Below are positions 1 to 8,853 of a stretch of DNA of 60,248 bases, piece by piece. The stretch lies in assembly GCA_005888635.1 (NCBI GenBank), contig VBAW01000017.1, forward strand, positions 68,537-128,784, written 5' to 3'. The position numbers and the translations under genes are program-made. The stretch is from Candidatus Bathyarchaeota archaeon (GTDB lineage: Archaea > Thermoproteota > Bathyarchaeia > 40CM-2-53-6). The first letter of the stretch is position 1. Each line of letters opens with the position of its first letter. A model generated the notes under the pieces. The model was not told the DNA's origin and searched no databases. It saw nothing but the letters and a program-made list of their open reading frames with translations.

Positions 1-291
1 GCCCATTCCGCCACCGATGGCCTTCCTCTTCTTCAGAATTCGTCCGCCCAGACTCTTTGCCTTCTGTTGCATTGCAGGGATGGTGTCAACGTTGACGTAG
101 AGTGTGGTTGATCCAGGCTTGACCTTCTTGCCTAGCATGAAGCCGCCGCCGACGCCCTTCTTAGAGGTCTTGAACATTGTATAGCCGTCGCCAGCCATCT
201 CGAATTTCCAGCCGAAGAGTCTGGAGTAGAACTTTTTGGTCGCCAGTAGGTCCTTGGATATCAGTTCTATGTGGCCTATTTCTTTTCCCAT
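1..291 (-). CDS. VOC (glyoxalase/bleomycin-resistance) family protein, 3' part missing
   Basis: The reading frame starts at an ATG (291) and runs off the window edge after 97 codons. The N-terminus (MGKEIGHIELIS, then DLLATKKFYSRLFGW) is the typical first beta-alpha-beta unit of vicinal-oxygen-chelate proteins, with the metal-ligand-like His at residue 7. A glycine-rich stretch (KGVGGGFMLG) and TLYVNVD follow, as in the family. VOC proteins act on very diverse substrates, so no reaction can be assigned. Probably cytosolic and monocistronic from its own promoter. Confidence 0.8.
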   Translation of the reverse strand, partial: MGKEIGHIELISKDLLATKKFYSRLFGWKFEMAGDGYTMFKTSKKGVGGGFMLGKKVKPGSTTLYVNVDTIPAMQQKAKSLGGRILKKRKAIGGGMG

Positions 292-317
292 AGTAGCCCT
301 GTATTGCCAAATATTGA

Positions 318-329
318 GTTTAAAAATCT
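318..329 (-). promoter_or_regulatory. TATA-like promoter of the VOC gene
   Basis: Read on the minus strand the sequence is AGATTTTTAAAC, an AT-rich archaeal TATA-like box centred about 33 bp upstream of the ATG at 291. That spacing fits a leaderless or very short-leader transcript. Confidence 0.4.
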
Positions 330-372
330 ACACCTTTCACCCGAAAAACACGCTAGATGACGAATCTGACGT

Positions 373-1380
373 TTAGGCCGCCGTTAGACGCGTCAAAAAG
401 AACTGTTTGAACTTCGGGACAGCGCTCGTGCAGACCATTACCGACCTTCCCACGAGTCTGTCATCTGGCAACCAGTCCCGCCTGTCAGCCACGGTCATTC
501 CCAACGTGTACTCGCCTTTCGTCTCAACCTGAGCGTGGAAGTTTGAAAATTGGAAGAGCGATGGTTTGATTTTAACTGCCACAGCCATCGGATCATGTAG
601 AGCAAATCGGCCATATCTTCTCATGTTATTTTTCAAGATCGAACTTGCGAAAGCGCAGACACGCCCTTTCCGATTTCTTAGCTGGTCATAATCACTTTTC
701 GTCAGCTGGACACGAGGATTCATTGTCACATCGAGGCCAACTGCCCTAATTGGGACATCTGCTTCGAACACGATTTTCGCAGCTTCTGGGTCCGAGTAGG
801 TGTTGAACTCTGCCACCGGAGTCTCATTCCCAAAGCCATACTTTGTAACGAAGTACGCGCCTCCCATCATCACAATCTCCTCGATCATCTCCCTAGCTTC
901 CGGGAACTCTGTTAGGAGCGCCGCAACGTTGGTCAACGGTCCCGTACAGATGATGGTCGTAGATTGTCGCTTGGATGAGGCGAGAGTTTCTAGGATCGCA
1001 TTGAGCGCGAGCTTCTTTGTAGGACTGAGCTTAGGAAGTGGTAAGTTGGAATCTCCTAACCCATCGCTTCCGTGAAAGGCTGTTGCCCGAATCGGGTCAC
1101 GAAACAGCGGATTCCCTAAACCGCGAGCGACCCAGACATCTGACCTGTCAAGAAGTTCGACGACTTTCAATCCGTTGATTGTTGCTTGTTCGACAGGTAC
1201 GTTGCCTGAGACCGCGGTTATGCCGGCGACCTCTAGCTCGGGAGATTTTAGGGCGAGTATGAGTGCTAGAGCATCATCGATGCCCCCGTCCATATCGATG
1301 ATGACGCGGGAGGGTCTTCTCGACCCGGGACCCTTCCTAGAATAATTTCGAAATTTTCTTGGTGGGCAACGTGTCGGCAA
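373..1380 (-). CDS. Inosine/uridine-preferring nucleoside hydrolase family protein
   Basis: Hydrolyses the N-glycosidic bond of ribonucleosides in the known family (IUNH, Ca2+-dependent). The Asp cluster IIDMDGGIDDALALILAL lies near residues 27-44; the usual form is DTDPGIDD, so this copy has Met-Asp-Gly-Gly variations but keeps the metal-binding aspartates. Further family landmarks are the CTGPLTNVA segment, MMGGAYF, EFNTYSDPEAA and, near the C-terminus, LHDPMAVAV with the catalytic-type His-Asp. The only start codon in frame is TTG at 1380, inside the end of the upstream gene (44-bp overlap), so the two genes are translationally linked. The partner is an isochorismatase-fold hydrolase, which suggests nicotinamide riboside or purine nucleoside salvage; this is inference. 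Confidence 0.88.
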   Translation of the reverse strand: MPTRCPPRKFRNYSRKGPGSRRPSRVIIDMDGGIDDALALILALKSPELEVAGITAVSGNVPVEQATINGLKVVELLDRSDVWVARGLGNPLFRDPIRATAFHGSDGLGDSNLPLPKLSPTKKLALNAILETLASSKRQSTTIICTGPLTNVAALLTEFPEAREMIEEIVMMGGAYFVTKYGFGNETPVAEFNTYSDPEAAKIVFEADVPIRAVGLDVTMNPRVQLTKSDYDQLRNRKGRVCAFASSILKNNMRRYGRFALHDPMAVAVKIKPSLFQFSNFHAQVETKGEYTLGMTVADRRDWLPDDRLVGRSVMVCTSAVPKFKQFFLTRLTAA

Positions 1381-1990
1381 GATACCAGAATTTCAGATAT
1401 TGAAGACCAGTCCGATACTGCAACTCTGTAAACGAGTTCACTGCGTCCTCGGCTATGATTGTCTCGTAGCCCCTGAAGAAGGCGTCAGCAGTTGTGTGCC
1501 TGACGCAACAGTCGGTATGTAGACCCGAGATAACTAGGGTGTTGGATCCTTTTCCATCATGCGTTCTCTTGAGTTCGCGTTCTAGTCTAGTGTTGAAGAA
1601 ACTGCTGTAGGTTGTCTTGGGAATCTGAACATCTTTCTTCCGCGGCCTCAATTCGCCTATGACCCTGGCACCCTTGGTGCCACGCATAGCGTGCTCTCCC
1701 CACCTTTCGATCTCGAAATCCTTCCTTGTATGGGAGTCGTTAGAATAGAGCACAGGGACGCCTGCGCTACGAGCCGAGTCTATGAGTTCGACGCTACGAG
1801 GAATCATCGGGACCGCCCGGTCGCACTTGATCTTACCATATACAAAGTCGTGCAGCATGTCAACGACAAGGACAGCGTACCTTCGGTCATTGTCATACAC
1901 GTGAGGTGCGACTGCAGTTTCTAGATTGTAGACGTTGATCTGTTCCGCCGGGCCTTGTCCACGAATTCTAGCCAAGAACCATCCCAGCAC
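1337..1990 (-). CDS. Isochorismatase/nicotinamidase-family cysteine hydrolase
   Basis: The catalytic triad of the cysteine hydrolase family is visible: Asp in LVVDMLHDFV (about residue 43), Lys in IPKTTYSSF, and Cys in GLHTDCCVRHTTADAF. Next to the last is the usual cis-peptide region. The fold hydrolyses amides (nicotinamidase, ureidoacrylate) or the isochorismate vinyl ether; the exact substrate is not readable. The start chosen is GTG at 1990. Its 3' end overlaps the nucleoside hydrolase, so the pair forms an operon. Nucleoside hydrolase plus nicotinamidase would convert nicotinamide riboside to nicotinate, in a window that also carries nadA and nadC; this is a hypothesis from context. Confidence 0.85.
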   Translation of the reverse strand: MLGWFLARIRGQGPAEQINVYNLETAVAPHVYDNDRRYAVLVVDMLHDFVYGKIKCDRAVPMIPRSVELIDSARSAGVPVLYSNDSHTRKDFEIERWGEHAMRGTKGARVIGELRPRKKDVQIPKTTYSSFFNTRLERELKRTHDGKGSNTLVISGLHTDCCVRHTTADAFFRGYETIIAEDAVNSFTELQYRTGLQYLKFWYLADTLPTKKISKLF

Positions 1991-2055
1991 GCGGACCCCG
2001 CAGGCATGATTTTAAGATCATTCCTTATCGGCCTCAACCAACCGGGGAGAGAGAT

Positions 2056-3282
2056 TTGGAAGGAAAGGCCGATGTTGTGATAGTTGGCGCAGGAATAGCA
2101 GGCTCAGCTCTGGCCTTAGAGCTCCAGAAGAGAAACATCTCGACCCTTCTGTTAGATCGTAGGAAAGGGCTCGATGCGACTCCTCGAGGCATAACCTTCC
2201 AGCCCAATGGCCTGGAAGCGCTGGAGAAGATTGGAGTTCTGGACAGCGTTCAGCAGACGGGCTCGGCGGAAAGAATACTCGAAGTGCGAGACTGGAACCA
2301 ACAGGTTTTGTTGGAAGCCGACTACGGATTGCTTGACCATCCGCAGAACTATATCATGACGGCTGACGCAGTGCAGGTGGAACACCTTCTCGGATCCAAG
2401 GCTGAGAACCTAGGCGCTCAGACCATCTGGAATACTCGGTTCCAAGAAATCATTTGGAAGGATGGAATTGCCCAGGGACTACGTTGCAACGTCGAGGATG
2501 GACCTTCCGAAATCCAAGCTTCGATAATCGTCGGGGCTGATGGGCCTCAGTCGCATGTTCGGGAAAGCATCGGAGCGACGACAAAGACGAAGAAATATTC
2601 GGATTCTTTCATGGTTGGCCTAATCGGGCCAGTTTCAGAGTTGAAGGATAGGGCACGACAATACCAGGCGCCAGGAAAGATGCTCGGGATAATGCCCGCA
2701 GGCCCAGGAGCGACATACATCTTCTACTGCGTTGGAACTCGGAGCTTTGAAGACTTGAAGAAGGAAGGACTAGGACGTTTCAAAGATGAAGTAACTCAAG
2801 CCGCACCTGAACTGGCCGAAGCGTTTGGAATGATGGAGGCATGGACGAAAATCGCGTATTTCACTCCCAGTTTCATAAAGGTCGACCCCTGGGTAGGGAA
2901 CGGCGTGGCGCTGCTCGGTGATTCAGCGCACACATTCCATCCTCATGCTGGACAGGGAGTGAACCTGTCTCTGCAGGACGCACTCACCTTGGCAGATGTG
3001 ATAGCAGAAGCCCTGAGCGCAGGGGATACTTCAGCGAAGAGATTGTCCCGATACCAGTCGAGTCGGAAAATGTTTGCTGATGTGATAGGACAGCATGCTC
3101 ACTATACGTCCACCTATGCGCTCAGCAATAACTGGCTGATCAAGCGACTCAATAGACGGGCACTGAGCAAGATGCAGAAGAATCCGAAGCTCATGAAAAA
3201 AGCACTCGAGATAACAGCCGGAGTGTTCACTAAGAAGCCGGGTCTTATCGAGCAGGCAAGAATTGGTGGAATCCTGCCCTAG
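2056..3282 (+). CDS. FAD-dependent monooxygenase (UbiH/PHBH-like)
   Basis: A class A flavoprotein hydroxylase. The Rossmann dinucleotide motif VVIVGAGIAGSALALEL is at residues 7-23, the DG motif IVGADGPQSHVRES lies near residue 160, and the GD motif ALLGDSAHTFHPHAGQG near residue 285 binds the FAD ribityl chain. The length (408 aa) is normal. Family members hydroxylate aromatic or quinone-like substrates using NAD(P)H and O2. The start is a TTG and the gene is divergent from the isochorismatase-like gene, sharing a 65-bp intergenic region. It ends in a 4-bp convergent overlap with the MFS gene. Confidence 0.85.
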   Translation: MEGKADVVIVGAGIAGSALALELQKRNISTLLLDRRKGLDATPRGITFQPNGLEALEKIGVLDSVQQTGSAERILEVRDWNQQVLLEADYGLLDHPQNYIMTADAVQVEHLLGSKAENLGAQTIWNTRFQEIIWKDGIAQGLRCNVEDGPSEIQASIIVGADGPQSHVRESIGATTKTKKYSDSFMVGLIGPVSELKDRARQYQAPGKMLGIMPAGPGATYIFYCVGTRSFEDLKKEGLGRFKDEVTQAAPELAEAFGMMEAWTKIAYFTPSFIKVDPWVGNGVALLGDSAHTFHPHAGQGVNLSLQDALTLADVIAEALSAGDTSAKRLSRYQSSRKMFADVIGQHAHYTSTYALSNNWLIKRLNRRALSKMQKNPKLMKKALEITAGVFTKKPGLIEQARIGGILP

Positions 3283-4628
3283 GTTGCGGTGGGCACAGCG
3301 ACCACGAGTTCTTCCTCAGGCAGGCTTACGTCCTTGAAGACCGACCAGAAGTAGCCGATCGACGTGAGATAGAGAGCTGTGCACAGGAAGAACGGTAGTG
3401 CGAGATAGAGCGCACCGCCAAGTCCCATGAAGTAGGCGCCGACTGATGTGCTTAGAGAGTTGGGTAGTCTCCAGAGCGATGCAGTCACAGCGGAAGCCTG
3501 CGACCTCTCGTCTGGAGGAACGAGACCCATCAGGAGAGACTGCTCTACCGGATTGGACATCATCATTAGCGCACTTCTCACGACGTAGATCGAGGAAGCT
3601 GACGCGAAGCTAGGAGAGAAAGGAAGGGAGAAAAGGAAAGCCGTCGACGATCCTTGAGTCAAGACTATTGTCTTGACTGTCCCAAATCTTCGCGCTAATC
3701 TTGGTGCGGCAAGGTTTGCGAACCCCATCACTAGACTGTTAACTCCTCCCAGGATTGGCGCACTGACATCGTCTACAACTCCGAACTTCAAGAGCGCCCA
3801 GCCTGGGATCAGGGGAATGACCATTCCCGCTCCGAGAGCAATCAGAATTCCCGCTAGCGAGTACTGAGCTACGGTTCTGCGAGATTTCTTTGGAATGATA
3901 TGAAAGCCTCGATGGTCGGCATCAGAGGATCTTGATTCGGAGACTGATAGAGCGATCCCAGGCCCGAGCAGACTGAGCAGAGCCACCCCGAGGAACAGAT
4001 ACCTGTGACCCGTCACAAGGTCAACCGCATACCAGTTTTTCAGCAATCCCAGGATGCTCGCGCTGAAGCCGCCGACGGCTGCGCTGATGGTGGCTATGAA
4101 GAAGGACAGGCTAAAAGCACTGGTGCGTTTCGCGTCCGTCGCCTTGTCCGCAAGCATTGCTCCCCAAGATGATGCATACATTGCCTCAGAGAGTCCTGAC
4201 AGAACGGCCGTTCCAACCAGGAGGGGCAGATTTGTCCCGACGAAGGCGAACAGAACCAGAGTGAAGCTTGCAATGACTCCGCCTAGGACCACGAACCGTT
4301 TCCTTCCATAACGATCCGCCAAACCCCCGAAGAGAAGAGTGCTCGAAGCGCTGGTTATGCCGATGACTGTGAGAATTATTCCGCTAGTGGCGAAGCTGAG
4401 ACCTTCTAGAACAAGATAGATCTGGAGAGTTATCCAGAGGAGACCCGCGGCCGCCCAGTTGAAGAAACTTGCATAGATTAGGAGATTTGCTTCTCGAGGA
4501 ATGCCTCGGAACTCGTCGAGACCCGTAATGATACGCTGGAACAATAGACGAGCCTCGCTGGATTCCACAACCAACTTGTCGCGGCTTCCACTAAAGGATT
4601 GGTCTAGGCTTTCTTGACTGGGATACAA
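3279..4628 (-). CDS. MFS transporter, 12 predicted membrane segments
   Basis: The protein is a run of hydrophobic helices with the MFS motif A (GGLADRYGRKRFVVLGG) between helices 2 and 3, near residue 100. A second related loop (APRLARRFGTVK) occurs in the C-terminal half. The first ~45 residues are soluble and charged. Members of this type are proton-driven drug or metabolite exporters; the substrate is unknown. The start is a TTG at 4628; no ATG lies in frame before the first helix. It is convergent with the flavin monooxygenase gene and overlaps it by 4 bp. Confidence 0.85.
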   Translation of the reverse strand: MYPSQESLDQSFSGSRDKLVVESSEARLLFQRIITGLDEFRGIPREANLLIYASFFNWAAAGLLWITLQIYLVLEGLSFATSGIILTVIGITSASSTLLFGGLADRYGRKRFVVLGGVIASFTLVLFAFVGTNLPLLVGTAVLSGLSEAMYASSWGAMLADKATDAKRTSAFSLSFFIATISAAVGGFSASILGLLKNWYAVDLVTGHRYLFLGVALLSLLGPGIALSVSESRSSDADHRGFHIIPKKSRRTVAQYSLAGILIALGAGMVIPLIPGWALLKFGVVDDVSAPILGGVNSLVMGFANLAAPRLARRFGTVKTIVLTQGSSTAFLFSLPFSPSFASASSIYVVRSALMMMSNPVEQSLLMGLVPPDERSQASAVTASLWRLPNSLSTSVGAYFMGLGGALYLALPFFLCTALYLTSIGYFWSVFKDVSLPEEELVVAVPTAT

Positions 4629-4976
4629 TCATACGTGCTCGTGAAGCCCTTGCATCCTATTCTGGGATGGATGGAAAAAGCAGGAACTGATAGAGAACTG
4701 GGAAACGGTTAGCCGAAGAGTGAAGATTTTCCCTTTACTAGTTCGACTTATCCTTTCCAAGCTTGCTGTGACGGAGTAAGTTCCTATTGTGAAAATGTAG
4801 ACGAGATGGAAGTTTGCTAGAATGCCCATTGTTGAGATTGAGCCCCAGATCAGGGTCGAGACTCATGGCGAGAAGCATTAGGTATGCTACGGTGAACGAT
4901 GTGGCGATTGCAGTTCGGGCAGCTCCCTTTTTTTCACAAAATCGTCCTTGCTCTCGCTCTTACCGTGCAGGACCTG
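4629..4976. other. 348-bp gap without a confident gene
   Basis: No open frame here resembles a known protein. On the minus strand two short hydrophobic stretches in different frames (around 4760-4830 and 4840-4920) could be a decayed membrane-protein fragment joined by a frameshift, but the match to anything is only compositional. Confidence 0.3.
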
Positions 4977-5519
4977 TTACCGTGCCACAGCCTTGGTCTC
5001 GAGTGTCTCCCAAGGAAAGTTGTGATGACGCTTATAGTACTCGACAAGTCCTCCTTCCCGCATCAGACCTCTAAGGAACTCTGGAACCTTAACCGCAGGG
5101 TGTACACCGCCATCCCGGGTCGTGACGGACCAGTCTTGCAGATTGATTTCTATCTCATCAAATTGCTTCACTTGCTTAGAGATTCCCGGAACCTCTAGCG
5201 CAGGGAGCCCAATCGCGAAGCAGTTACGATAGAAAATCCGCGCAAAACTCTCCGCGATCACGGCGGCCACGTTAGAATATTTGATAGCGACAGGGGCCTG
5301 TTCCCGGCTGGAGCCTCCTCCAAAATTCTTTCCGGCTACAAATAGATCTCCGGCTTTCACCTTCTTGTAAAACTCAGGGTCGAATCCGTACATGGCATAC
5401 TTGGCCATCTCGACGGGATCGTTGGTCCTAGCTTTGAACCGGAACGGGATGATAATGTCAGTGTTCACATCATCGGGCCAGACCCACGTCCGGCCTTTCA
5501 AGACACTTGGGCTTGTCAT
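4977..5519 (-). CDS. leuD: 3-isopropylmalate dehydratase small subunit (LeuD-like)
   Basis: The swivelling-domain subunit of the isopropylmalate isomerase/homoaconitase group. Visible signatures are [12 protein letters not shown] near the N-terminus, [21 protein letters not shown] (the substrate-binding GGSSREQA loop) and [17 protein letters not shown]. At 180 aa it is the usual archaeal small-subunit length. It starts with ATG and overlaps the end of the large-subunit gene by 4 bp, so the two are co-translated. Acts in leucine biosynthesis if the pair is LeuCD; a related 2-carboxy-acid dehydratase role cannot be excluded because no leuA or leuB is nearby. Confidence 0.85.
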   Translation of the reverse strand: MTSPSVLKGRTWVWPDDVNTDIIIPFRFKARTNDPVEMAKYAMYGFDPEFYKKVKAGDLFVAGKNFGGGSSREQAPVAIKYSNVAAVIAESFARIFYRNCFAIGLPALEVPGISKQVKQFDEIEINLQDWSVTTRDGGVHPAVKVPEFLRGLMREGGLVEYYKRHHNFPWETLETKAVAR

Positions 5520-6793
5520 AGGTATCTCCTAGGGTCCGCGATCTTCCCTTCTATGGCCGAGGCTGCAGCTGTCGCAGGGGATGAGAGATAGATCTTGGAG
5601 GTTATTGCACCCATCCGTCCTATGTAGTTGCGCGGTGAGGAGGATATGCAGACCTCGTTCTCTCCCAAGACCCCAAGATGTGTTCCTACACACGCACCGC
5701 AAGTAGCATTTGTGAAGACTGCTCCGGACTGCAAAAATATCTCTGCCAGTCCATTCTTGATGGCTTGCTCGAAAACACTCTTGGATGCTGGGGTGATGAC
5801 GCATCTTGTTCCAGTTTTGACCTTGTGGCCTTTCAGTATCTTGGCTGCGACGACGAGATCTTCGTATCGTCCGTTCGTCGAGGACCCGATGAAAGCCTGA
5901 TCGACCGGTGTGCCTTCGACCTCTCCGACCTCCTTTACCTTGTCGACATTTCCAGGCTCTGCAACTTCGGGGACTATCTTTCCAATGTCGATATCGTACT
6001 CGTCCTTGTAGCTAGCTTTGGACCCTGCGTGAATCTCGTACATTGACTTGCGATTTTTCGACCTAAAGTATTCTTGTGTTGATGCGTCTACTTCGAAGAT
6101 AGAGAGTTTGCATCCGCACTCCATAGAATTGTTACTAATACAGGCTCGTGAGGCTATGGAGAGGTCTTTGACGGCGGGTCCCTTCCATTCTATTGACCGA
6201 TAATTTCCTCCGTCTTCCCCCACTGTTCCAATAAAGTGTGAGACTATGTCCCGAGCAAAGACCCCTTTCTTGAACTGGCCGGTAAGGTTGACCTTGATCG
6301 ATTCCGGGACCTTTACCCAGAGTTTTCCAGAAGCCCACACAGCGGCCATTTCCGAGCTACCAATTCCCGTGGCGAAGGCCCCGACCGCTCCAGCTTGACA
6401 TGTGTGAGAGTCAGCGCCGAAAAGGACCATTCCCGGGACGACGTGGTTCTCAAGAAGATGCTGGTGTGAAATGCTCCCTTCGACGAGTCGTACGCCATAC
6501 TTCTTGACGAACTCTCTCATCAAATGATGAAGGTTAGCGACTTTCTCATCGGGAGCAGGGAAGGAATGATCAATAACGAGATGGATTTTGGAAGGGTCCC
6601 AGACCCTCGGGACACCCATCTCGCCGAAGACTTTGATTGCAAGCGGCCCTGTGCTGTCCTGAGCCATAGCGAGGTCCACGGGCAGTACAGTAATGTCTCC
6701 CGGGCGATGGATCTTTTCGGCACCATCCGCTCGGATGCTAATGATCTTCTCCGCAAAGGTCAGCGAATCATCGTTCAGGATGCCTTGACGCAA
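5516..6793 (-). CDS. leuC: 3-isopropylmalate dehydratase large subunit (LeuC-like), cluster cysteine altered
   Basis: An aconitase-superfamily large subunit (425 aa, archaeal LeuC length). It shows VIDHSFPAP, FGADSHTCQAGAVGAFATG and GSSEMA, and near the C-terminus ATCGACVGTHLGVL with two [4Fe-4S] ligands, then CISSSPRNYIGRMG. The third ligand normally sits in a GSCTNGR motif; here it reads IGSSTNGRYEDL, so a serine (codon TCC, around 5888) replaces the cysteine. An unusual ECGCK motif near residue 225 adds two extra cysteines. The start is a TTG at 6793 and leuD follows with a 4-bp overlap. The fold assignment is firm; whether the cluster is normal is open. Confidence 0.85.
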   Translation of the reverse strand: MRQGILNDDSLTFAEKIISIRADGAEKIHRPGDITVLPVDLAMAQDSTGPLAIKVFGEMGVPRVWDPSKIHLVIDHSFPAPDEKVANLHHLMREFVKKYGVRLVEGSISHQHLLENHVVPGMVLFGADSHTCQAGAVGAFATGIGSSEMAAVWASGKLWVKVPESIKVNLTGQFKKGVFARDIVSHFIGTVGEDGGNYRSIEWKGPAVKDLSIASRACISNNSMECGCKLSIFEVDASTQEYFRSKNRKSMYEIHAGSKASYKDEYDIDIGKIVPEVAEPGNVDKVKEVGEVEGTPVDQAFIGSSTNGRYEDLVVAAKILKGHKVKTGTRCVITPASKSVFEQAIKNGLAEIFLQSGAVFTNATCGACVGTHLGVLGENEVCISSSPRNYIGRMGAITSKIYLSSPATAAASAIEGKIADPRRYL

Positions 6794-6954
6794 CGACGTT
6801 CTGAGGCGGGCGAGAAACTGGTCGCTATTAAACGTGAACGCAGAACCTAGACCGTGATATCAGCTCAGGAACTGGCGATGCTGTCTCCGCCCAAAAATCT
6901 GAAAGTTTTTGAGTCTGAGTCGACTCATAATAGCCGTCATAAGACCAGTTTTGG

Positions 6955-7185
6955 ATGAGTAATGGACGTATGGCTGAGAAGAAACGCTTGCCACCATGGG
7001 AGGAAGCAAAGCTTGTCTTCAAGATGCAAGAGGAGACTCGTAAGCGTAAGCTTCTGGAAGAAGACATGCAGCAGCGTCGAGGACGCGCCAAGCGTGCTGG
7101 TCCAAATACCTCTGACGAACTCGAAGAAAACAGGAAGCGGCTAAGGGCGTTACAAAAGCGAATCGATGAAGAAGACGATCGCTAG
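6955..7185 (+). CDS. Small charged coiled-coil hypothetical protein
   Basis: A 76-residue protein, highly charged (Lys/Arg/Glu rich), likely helical throughout, with ETRKRKLLEEDMQQRRGR followed by a Glu/Arg heptad-like tail (ENRKRLRALQKRIDEEDD). It starts at ATG 6955; a second ATG at 6970 is possible. No known domain is recognised. It is divergent from leuC and convergent with the toroid protein. Confidence 0.55.
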   Translation: MSNGRMAEKKRLPPWEEAKLVFKMQEETRKRKLLEEDMQQRRGRAKRAGPNTSDELEENRKRLRALQKRIDEEDDR

Positions 7186-7192
7186 CCACTTT

Positions 7193-8215
7193 CTACAATC
7201 CCGAGACGAGGAGGCCGAGCCTCTTTAGCACAAGAAGCGCCTGCAGTGTTAACCACTTGCTGGGTTTGCCCGCTTCCTCGATTTGCAACGCTCTCTCCGT
7301 TCCCCATCCTTGGGTTATCAGCTCTCGCTCTTCGGGTCGGGAAACCGTCTCTTCTCCATGCATCGCGTGTGCATGTCGCCATCCTCTGTAGACACCGTCC
7401 AAATTCCATTTTCCATCGGGCGTTCTCTTTTCCAAGAGCAGGGCGACGGCATCGTTCATCCTTGGATCATTCTTGATGCCCAGCTCTGTCAGGACTCGCA
7501 ATCCGTGCAGAAAATCGTAGCAATAGTGTATGGGGTAATGCAGCCTCAGAAAATCAAGCAGCACGACAGAATCATCCTTGTCAGACCGGTAGACGCGATG
7601 CTTCAGTAGAAACTCAGCTCCTCTCTTCGCTGAGACTTCCCAGCCCTTCCTCGCGTCGTGCGCCATCATCTCGGACAGAGCCCAGACTGGCTGAATAACC
7701 GACATGAAGGATCCATGCTTCCCAGAGGGCGAGCAGTTCCAACCGCCATCAGCCAGCTGTTTCGACAACAGCCAATCCATCGCGCTCAGGACCCTATCGT
7801 CCTCCGCGTATCCCATCTTTGCTAGAGCCCGAACCATGTTTCCGGTCGCGCAGATATGAGGCTCAAATTTCTCATGACCCTTTGGTCGAAGCGAGATGCC
7901 CCCTGTTTCCACATTGTGATGCTCTAGGAAATGATCAACAGCCTTGTCCACACGCTGGTCCTTGGATGAAGCGCCCAAGTCCGCTAAGACGACTAGCTGC
8001 CAAGAGCACGCGGAGAATTTTGGAACATAACAAGACGTAGGATTGTCCCAGTAGATACCATCTTTCTGCTTGGCTAGAATCTTTGACGCCCAACCGATTC
8101 TTCCGATACGGTTCAGAGTGCTGATGACGCTTTGATCGTTCTCACCTCTCTCCTGGAGATCGACCAGAGTATGATAACGGGCTGACGGCTCATCCTCCTC
8201 TAGGAGCCAATTCAA
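7193..8215 (-). CDS. Alpha/alpha-toroid (prenyltransferase/squalene-cyclase repeat-like) protein
   Basis: Repeated helical pairs carry QW-like motifs: LADGGWNCSPSG near residue 155 and TPDGKWNLD near residue 270, with further degenerate repeats. This is the signature of the (alpha/alpha)6 barrel of terpene cyclases and protein prenyltransferases. At 340 aa it is far shorter than a squalene-hopene cyclase (~630 aa), and no DxDD catalytic motif is seen, so it probably binds rather than cyclises a ligand. The start is TTG 8215; the frame stays open upstream to about 8310 without an ATG, GTG or TTG. Confidence 0.6.
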   Translation of the reverse strand: MNWLLEEDEPSARYHTLVDLQERGENDQSVISTLNRIGRIGWASKILAKQKDGIYWDNPTSCYVPKFSACSWQLVVLADLGASSKDQRVDKAVDHFLEHHNVETGGISLRPKGHEKFEPHICATGNMVRALAKMGYAEDDRVLSAMDWLLSKQLADGGWNCSPSGKHGSFMSVIQPVWALSEMMAHDARKGWEVSAKRGAEFLLKHRVYRSDKDDSVVLLDFLRLHYPIHYCYDFLHGLRVLTELGIKNDPRMNDAVALLLEKRTPDGKWNLDGVYRGWRHAHAMHGEETVSRPEERELITQGWGTERALQIEEAGKPSKWLTLQALLVLKRLGLLVSGL

Positions 8216-8326
8216 TACGCTCTTCGAGACAGAGACTTTTGGGACTTGAACCTGTTGCAGTTTAGGAAACCTCTCTATGGTCCCGAGAGATTCTTCGAAA
8301 TAAAGCTGGCGCGTTCAATCAATAGC

Positions 8327-8337
8327 CCTTAATTATT
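8327..8337 (+). promoter_or_regulatory. TATA-like box of the cobalamin-binding subunit gene
   Basis: CCTTAATTATT lies about 38 bp before the TTG start at 8371 and is the only clear AT-rich box in this intergenic region. Confidence 0.35.
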
Positions 8338-8370
8338 GAGATGTGCCTGAAAGCAACGTAGATTCGCGCT

Positions 8371-8820
8371 TTGCCCCAGAAGAAACCAACGGCTGGCTCT
8401 GACAAGAGAATTCGGGTCCTAGTTGCAAAGCCTGGGCTGGATGGTCATGACCGAGGCGCGCTTATTCTCTGCCGCGCCTTCCGGGACGCAGGCATGGAGG
8501 TCATCTACACAGGCTTCCTCGCAACCCCTGAACAAGTCTCTCAAATGGCTATCGACGAAGACGTTGATGTTGTCGCCATGAGCCTTCTAAATGGCGCTCA
8601 CATGACGGCCTTTCCCAAAGTCGCCAAGCTTGTCCGAGAGAAGGGCGGTGATGATATTCTGCTCGTTGGGGGCGGTATCATTCCCGATGATGACAAGCCT
8701 CGACTGGAGAAGCTAGGGATTACTGGAAATTATGGCCCTGGCACGCCTCTGAAAACGATTATCGAGCATGTTGAGAAGATTGTACGAGAGCGGGACTCCA
8801 AGAAACCTAGACATTGCTAA
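8371..8820 (+). CDS. Cobalamin-binding subunit of methylmalonyl-CoA mutase type
   Basis: A stand-alone B12-binding domain (149 aa). The DxHxxG motif KPGLDGHDRGA at residues 20-30 supplies the lower-axial His ligand to cobalt. The rest of the Rossmann-like fold follows, with MSLLNGAH and LVGGGIIPDDD. It matches the small subunit or C-terminal domain of (2R)-methylmalonyl-CoA mutase, or of isobutyryl- and 2-hydroxyisobutyryl-CoA mutases. The catalytic large subunit is not in this window. Start TTG at 8371. Confidence 0.88.
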   Translation: MPQKKPTAGSDKRIRVLVAKPGLDGHDRGALILCRAFRDAGMEVIYTGFLATPEQVSQMAIDEDVDVVAMSLLNGAHMTAFPKVAKLVREKGGDDILLVGGGIIPDDDKPRLEKLGITGNYGPGTPLKTIIEHVEKIVRERDSKKPRHC

Positions 8821-8853
8821 ACTAGTCAGAGTGACGGGGCAGATCGCAAGGGC

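Noticed and set aside
800-1075. Plus-strand open frame of 91 codons inside the nucleoside hydrolase
   Set aside because: Antisense shadow of a clear gene; no domain, no promoter.
4814-5198. Two overlapping plus-strand frames at the leuD 3' end
   Set aside because: They overlap leuD antisense and encode unstructured, Arg/Ser-rich sequences without family resemblance.
5678-6046. 122-codon plus-strand frame within leuC
   Set aside because: Antisense to an unambiguous LeuC region.
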